Assembly: GCA_012932295.1 (NCBI GenBank)
Contig: JAAONU010000001.1
Span: 43,683,134 to 43,747,133, forward strand
Direction of reading: 5' to 3'
Origin: Cyclina sinensis
Lineage: Eukaryota; Mollusca; Bivalvia; Venerida; Veneridae
DNA length: 64,000 bases
How positions within the stretch are numbered: position 1 is the first letter of the stretch; each line of letters begins with the position of its first letter. This document shows positions 59,601-64,000 of the stretch, piece by piece. The notes under the pieces were generated by a model, which searched no databases, was not told the DNA's origin, and was given only the letters and a program-made list of their open reading frames with translations. The position numbers and the translations under genes were made by a program.

Positions 59601-62600
59601 CATTACCACTGATCAGTCCCGAGTGGTGAAGTAATTCTATTTAAATTAGCTGTGTTGATTAGCATTCTTTCAGTCTTGCACTCTTTTTGCTTTACTGTAT
59701 TTGGAACATGTATGAAGTATGTATAGGGTATTATAGCAGTATACAGAGGTCAAAAGTCTAATGCATCATCATGCAAGACTGTATATCAGTTTACCATTAT
59801 ATATTATAGCTATGAGTGAAAAACCAAAGGCAGAAAATAAGATGCCAACCGCTTTTACCAATCTCTTTAAAAAGGCAGCACCAGATACAGAGAGTAAACC
59901 TGAGGAAAAACAGGCTGGAAAGAAGAGAAAAAGAAACACATCGGATAAAGGTATATCCTAAATTTGGTGGGATTTTTAAAATAAATCTGTTTGTAGAAGC
60001 CACTATGTCCATTTTTGTGCTTATGAACTGATTCATATTCTTGAGTAAAGTTTTTGTAACTTACTTTGATCTGCTGTTATTTACTTATATCTGCTGGAAA
60101 CATTAACTTTTAAGAAACTTTCGAATTTAATTTGCAGGTTAAACAAAGTGTCATTTGCAGGATCCATTGAACATTGATGATAACTTATGAATTCTGAAAA
60201 AAAGTTAACATACTTCAGTCCAAGCTACAAATACTTAGGGATATTTTTGTAAAACATATATCTAGGAAGACACTTACAAAATGGACCCTCCCCACCACCA
60301 ACCCACACACTCAAGACTAAATTTATTTTGCCTTCTTGTAGTGGGATAAATGTTTTACAGGAATGGCACTTAGTAGAACACTTCTGATCTTAACTCTAAT
60401 CTAAGCTTCAGTTTGTGATAGAAATCTAAGTGAACCGTACTTTCAGAAGATGAAAACACAAAGAAAGGAAAGAAAAAAGACAGAAGGAGTGCAGAGTTGA
60501 AACACAAAGCTGTACAGTTGATGATTGATGATAGTAATCAGAGTATGGCTAAGAGTTTGAACCTGTCTAGTACCACACTGATACTGTTTGATGAGGTAGG
60601 TGAATGGTTTGAACCTGTCTGGTACCACACTGATACTGTTTGATGAGGTAGGTGAATGGTTTGAACCTGTCTAGTACCACACTGATACTGTTTGATGAGG
60701 TAGGTGAATGGTTTGAACCTGTCTAGTACCACACTGATACTGTTTGATGAAGTAGGTGAATGGTTTGAACCTGTCTGGTACCACACTGATACTGTTTGAT
60801 GAGGTAGGTGAATGGTTTGAACCTGTCTAGTACCACACTGATACTGTTTGATGAGGTAGGTGTATGGTTTGAACCTGTCTAGCACCACACTGATACTGTT
60901 TGATGAGGTAGGTGAATGGTTTGAACCTGTCTAGTACCACACTGATACTGTTTGATGAGGTAGGTGAATGGTTTGAACCTGTCTAGTACCACACTGATAC
61001 TGTTTGATGAGGTAGGTGTATGGTTTGAACCTGTCTAGCACCACACTGATACTGTTTGATGAGGTAGGTGAATGGTTTGAACCTGTCTAGTACCACACTG
61101 ATACTGTTTGATGAGGTAGATGTATGGTTTGATGTCTAGTACCACACTGATACTGTTTGATGAGGTAGGTGAATGGTTTGAACCTGTCTAGTACCACACT
61201 GATACTGTTTGATGAAGTAGGTGAATGGTTTGAACCTGTCTAGTACCACACTGATACTGTTTGATGAGGTAGGTGAATGGTTTGAACCTGTTTAGTACCA
61301 CACTGATACTGTTTGATGAAGGCGGTGAATGGTTTGATGTCTAGTTGAGACATTTTAAGAAGATATTTCCTTAGACAGTTTTTTAAGACTGTCTGTGCTG
61401 AACCCATATTCTCTGTTTTAAAGGAACTTGGAACTCTCTAACATAAGATATAAGAAGGGCTGAAACTTTAAGTGGAAATTCAGACATCAGATAAGCAACC
61501 TTAAACTCTTATGTTGGAGTGGTAATGATGTATCAAGTGTCTGGCTCTGTCATTTAGTTAATGTGAGTCGGGGAAAATTTGTTTCAAAATCAGACTAGAA
61601 TGAGAAGATGAAACGGCTTTATCCTTGAAATAATCCAGTCGTTTTGCTAATCTTTGTTCAATGAAAAGAAAAAAACATATCAAAGATTAAGAATCAAACA
61701 CAACAGTAAACAGTATTGATACAAAGAAGTTTAATCATTTCTTTGACTGATCCACTTTCAGGTGGATGTTGTATTTGAAGAAGATAAAGGATTTCTGTCA
61801 GCCATACAGAACTTCATGTCCAATACAAAGATACCAATTATCCTGACCTCAGCTGATCCAGGATTCACTCATACCTTTGATGGGAGATATGAACAAATGA
61901 ACTTGAAACTACCCTCTGTGGTAATATTCTAAAAACCTTAACTACACTTGATTGAAACTACCATCTTTGGTAATATTCTAAAAACCTTACCTTCACTTGA
62001 TTGAAGGAACTTATTTTAAAAAAGCTTTGATTTGATATACTTTTTTTTTCTCTCAAAAGAACAAATCTGCTTGTATAAGTTGTTAAAATGGAAGGCGCTG
62101 AATGATTGTTAGCATGCTACAGAACTATAGTGAATGCTGCAAGACCCTTTGCAGAATGTTGTACCTTTCAGTAAAAAAAATGATTAAGATATTATTTAAA
62201 GATGGAGAGATACTTCTATAGATCTGATACAATTTTCATTTAGGGCTTGCAAAAAAATGAATTTACCTGTTTTTTGTCAATGTTTCATGAGTAAAATTTA
62301 AGATAATTCATGCAATGTTCTGTTTGAAAAGAAAAAGAACCTTAATTGGTTTCAGGCTAGCATTACAACTCACCTGCAGACAGTGTCACTGGTGGAGAAT
62401 GCACGAACAGACCCTGTCAGATTAGCAGAGCTGGCTCAGTTTTACCATTCTGATGTGAGAAGATGCCTTGTAGCCCTTCAATTCCTGCTGGAATCAGGAG
62501 GTGGACACAGTACCTCTAACAAAATTATACAGACCTTAGAAAATTCTAAAAACATTGTGGATACTCTAGGATTGGAAGCTGAAAACTCTCAGAGCACTTC

Positions 62601-64000
62601 ACTCACAAATACTTGTGTTACATTAAATACAGAGACAAAATTTAGTGCTGAAGTGAAAAGTGAAAGTAGTCGAGATGTAAACAGTGATGATGACTTTGTG
62701 GCGATAAAGCCATTGAAGAAAAGAAGACGTGTTTTAGAGGATGACAATTCTAATTCTGTGGATTCTTGTTTACAAGTCACAGTACAAAAGTCAGTAGAAG
62801 TCTCTATGTTACAGGATAGTGTAGAGGCTAAGAATTACCCTCTGTTACATAATATAGGACTAGAGTCATTCCTGAACAACACAGAACTTTCCTTGGAAGA
62901 TTCTATCACTCAGGGATTAAAGGTTGGTCTGTTAAAATGTCCTTCCCTGGATAAACATTTGTATTGACTAAAATTATACAAGGAAGCAAATACAGTGGTA
63001 AAATAAGTTTGATTTGAACAAGTGAACTAACGTTTTCGAAGTTTCACTGACTAGTTCCTTCTTTCTTAAGTTTGATTTAATACCAGATGAAATGTACCCA
63101 AGATTTGGGAAGAAACACTCCCTGTATAGTCATACTGGCATATCAAATAGTGATTGTCTGCATATGCACTTAGATGACAGTCTGATTTGGTGTTTCAGAT
63201 CAACTGTAAAAAGCATCATTGTGTTAATCAAATCAAAAATAGTATCACTAACAAGGTTGTAAAAGACTGGTTTAGTTGAGCAGACTCTATCACTAACAAG
63301 GTTGTAAAAGACTGGTTAAGTTGAGCAGACTCTTTCAGTGCATGTCTTAAACAATTTTTATGTGTCAAATAAATAAATCTCTCGGATGATAAAATTACAG
63401 TTTTTGTAGATCATGTTTTAATTCTATATTTTTGATTTTGTTACAGCTCAGGTCAGAGGCAAGACTTCAGGACATGATATATACATGTGGCTGTGTTAAG
63501 AGGATGTTAGATACAGATCTCTGTTACACCAACCTACCAATCTTGTTACCGTTTAAAACCACTGTGATGAACTCTGTACTTGCTGTGTCAAAAGACTGTG
63601 ATAAGGGTAAGACAAAGATGAGACAAAGAATACGAATACAGAGTGATTTATATGACAGTGAAGCTTCCAATGATAGTGCAGATGTTGGAAAATTGGAAGA
63701 AAATCTTACTGAAGAAAGTGTAAGTGCTACAACAAAATCTGAAAATATGACGAAAGGAAATAAGTTGGAAAATTTATGCTTAGCAAAAAGCTTGTCTTGT
63801 TTCGCAAGATTTTATGACACAATGTCATCATTGGATGTGTTGGAAACTAGAGAGAAAATGAAAGTTGGTGACAAAATACAGACCATACAAGGTAGAGATG
63901 TGAAAGGAACACTTGTTTCAGGGGTAGAGAATGAGTTACCTGCATTCAGGCCTCATTGTGAACCGGGTCTTGATACATTTAGGGAATATAGCTCAGAGAT
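50654..64000 (+). CDS. ATAD5: ATAD5/ELG1, RFC-like PCNA unloader, 5' sixteen exons (runs off right edge)
   Basis: ATAD5 joins RFC2-5 to form a clamp-loader-like complex that removes PCNA from DNA after replication and helps its deubiquitination. Coding exons: 50686-50718, 51039-53668, 53892-53958, 54385-54826, 55193-55407, 55880-56056, 56386-56536, 57385-57558, 58019-58204, 58639-58796, 59214-59334, 59810-59950, 60447-60595, 61762-61920, 62356-62922 and 63447 to the edge. All borders are GT-AG and phases agree, giving about 1,974 residues so far (human about 1,840 in total). Matches to the family include RQAFLMSGVPEELRKQ, LLWTEKYCP, Walker A GPHGCGKT (1391-1398), RSGKQILSQLQEATQSHQV, Walker B LILFDE (1543-1548) and VDVVFEEDKGFLSAI. 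The start at 50686 is the first ATG in the frame that joins exon 2. A six-codon upstream ORF (50655-50675) precedes it. Strong call; the C terminus is not visible. Confidence 0.96.
51039..53668 (+). CDS. ATAD5: ATAD5 exon 2: disordered N-terminal region with PIP-box and SIM motifs
   Basis: A single 2.6-kb exon encoding residues 12-888, highly charged and rich in Lys, Ser and Glu. QKNLLQFF (residues 46-53) fits the PCNA-binding PIP consensus QxxLxxFF; KISDFF just before it (29-34) is a second, weaker candidate. Two SUMO-interacting-like motifs, LVLLSDS (163-169) and VILLSDS (262-268), each follow a nearly identical basic block (KKKKHKKKKS) about 20 residues upstream, so a segment of about 100 residues looks duplicated. 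Known ATAD5/Elg1 proteins use PIP and SIM motifs at the N terminus to bind PCNA and SUMO-PCNA. Sequence outside the motifs is poorly conserved and cannot be aligned by eye. Confidence 0.9.
54385..54826 (+). CDS. ATAD5: ATAD5 exon 4: AT-hook and third SIM-like motif
   Basis: Encodes residues 911-1057. KKRGRPKGSK (GRP at 1010-1012) is a typical AT-hook minor-groove DNA-binding motif, flanked by Lys/Ser/Pro-rich sequence with repeated TPSKK words. Upstream, NIVISSSEDEGE (hydrophobic core at 991-993 with an acidic tail) looks like a further SUMO-interacting motif. The exon ends ACAG/GTATGA in phase 1 and joins the RQAFLMSG-containing exon at 55193. Confidence 0.85.
58639..58796 (+). CDS. ATAD5: ATAD5 exon 10: Walker A (P-loop)
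   Basis: An acidic run (DDDDLWDDGSDFDLDSDDSD) precedes LCNTMLLTGPHGCGKTSSVY. The P-loop G-P-H-G-C-G-K-T spans residues 1391-1398, with Lys1397 as the expected phosphate-binding residue. The exon ends in phase 0 after LELGFK, and the next exon continues VHEVNTSSCRSGKQILSQL, the usual order in the family. Confidence 0.95.
59560..59620 (-). repeat. tRNA-derived SINE fragment in an ATAD5 intron
   Basis: On the minus strand TGATCAGTGGTAATG (59615-59601, box A) is followed by CTCAGGGGTCACTAG and box B GTTTGATCC (59573-59565). Spacing fits a pol III internal promoter. The CAGGGGTCACTAG word recurs in the weaker candidate at 16.0 kb. Confidence 0.5.
60447..61920 (+). CDS. ATAD5: ATAD5 exons 13-14: Walker B split by an intron with a donor array
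   Basis: Exon 13 (60447-60595) ends SLNLSSTTLILFDE, with the Walker B Asp/Glu at residues 1547-1548. Exon 14 (61762-61920) continues VDVVFEEDKGFLSAIQNFMS and includes LTSADP (1576-1581), in the position of sensor 1. The junction is phase 0. The intron between them starts with a 52-bp tandem array copied from the end of exon 13 and its donor. Exon 14's own end and donor are also duplicated once (gtaatattct at 61921 and 61970). The reading frame itself is intact. Confidence 0.92.
60561..61345. repeat. 52-bp tandem array of exon end plus splice donor, about 15 copies
   Basis: Unit starts (acctgtct or variant) fall at 60561, 60613, 60665, 60717, 60769, 60821, 60873, 60925, 60977, 61029, 61081, about 61133 (short by 3 nt), 61182, 61234 and 61286, with a partial unit after that. 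Each unit has 35 nt equal to the 3' end of ATAD5 exon 13, then gtaggtg and about 10 nt of intron. The first unit is the real exon end. The fourth and thirteenth have GAA before the donor, the eleventh has gtagat, and the fifteenth has lost GT. Confidence 0.95.
61897..62015. repeat. 49-bp duplication of exon 14 end and donor
   Basis: The words ttgaaactacc..ct.tg and gtaatattctaaaaacctta occur at the exon 14 boundary (donor at 61921) and again with its donor-like site at 61970. The second copy is intronic and differs at a few bases. Confidence 0.85.
62356..64000 (+). CDS. ATAD5: ATAD5 exons 15-16: region after the AAA+ core
   Basis: Exon 15 (62356-62922) encodes residues 1602-1790 and begins SITTHLQTVSLVENARTDPV, then VRRCLVALQFLLESGGGH, matching the region where human ATAD5 reads IRKSILYLQFWIRSGG. 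A basic KKRRR (1722-1726) may be a nuclear localisation signal. Exon 16 starts at 63447 (acceptor ttacag) and stays open to the last base of the window, so the stop codon lies outside. Confidence 0.85.
63243..63332. repeat. 45-bp tandem duplication in an ATAD5 intron
   Basis: tatcactaacaaggttgtaa begins at 63243 and at 63288, each followed by aagactggtt.agttgagc. Two copies, nearly identical, wholly intronic. Confidence 0.85.

Noticed and set aside
60538..60888. Minus-strand frame of 52-bp repeats
   Set aside because: Antisense shadow of the ATAD5 exon-donor array.
60547..61345. The 52-bp array as a CRISPR-like array
   Set aside because: There are no spacers between repeats, and the unit is derived from the adjacent exon in a eukaryotic gene.

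Overview
This window looks like AT-rich nuclear DNA from an animal, most likely a bivalve mollusc. The genes are split into many short exons with GT-AG introns and encode metazoan proteins. The spaces between them are full of small inverted-repeat elements, tRNA-derived SINE fragments, and the 'tgaccttgacc ... gacggacagacgg ... hairpin' tandem repeats that I associate with bivalve genomes. The organism call is an inference; the gene calls rest on exons that I joined by hand and checked for reading phase. Layout: (1) 244-1703, plus strand: the last five exons of an unrecognised gene, all joined in phase 1, with two AATAAA signals after the stop. (2) 3776-2574, minus strand: three splice-compatible exons of a HARBI1-like (PIF/Harbinger) nuclease, with the exon carrying the first catalytic Asp not found. 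(3) 40233-10160, minus strand: a complete nine-exon NudE gene (NDE1/NDEL1 family, 325 codons), with a 13-kb first intron that is a nest of repeats. (4) 50654 to beyond 64000, plus strand: the first sixteen coding-region exons (about 1,974 codons) of ATAD5/ELG1, the RFC-like protein that unloads PCNA; it runs off the right edge. NDE1 and ATAD5 are head to head, separated by about 10.4 kb of repeats. NDE1 should bind LIS1 and dynein; ATAD5 should partner RFC2-5 on PCNA. Nothing suggests that they act together.

The strongest unusual signal is inside ATAD5. The exon ending in the Walker B motif (LILFDE) is followed by about 15 tandem copies of a 52-bp unit. Each unit contains the last 35 nt of that exon plus its 5' splice donor, so at least 13 further donor-like sites lie downstream of the real one. 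The next exon shows a second, independent 49-bp duplication of exon end plus donor.

The rest of the interest is in the mobile-element record. It includes a 651-bp element sitting exactly at the loop of a perfect 9-bp hairpin, two CAGGG-ended elements with 5-bp target duplications, a three-deep nest at 36.37-38.32 kb, a G-run/C-run-bounded 860-bp element, and satellites of 145, 157, 48 and 52 bp. No CRISPR array, rRNA gene or intact functional tRNA was seen.
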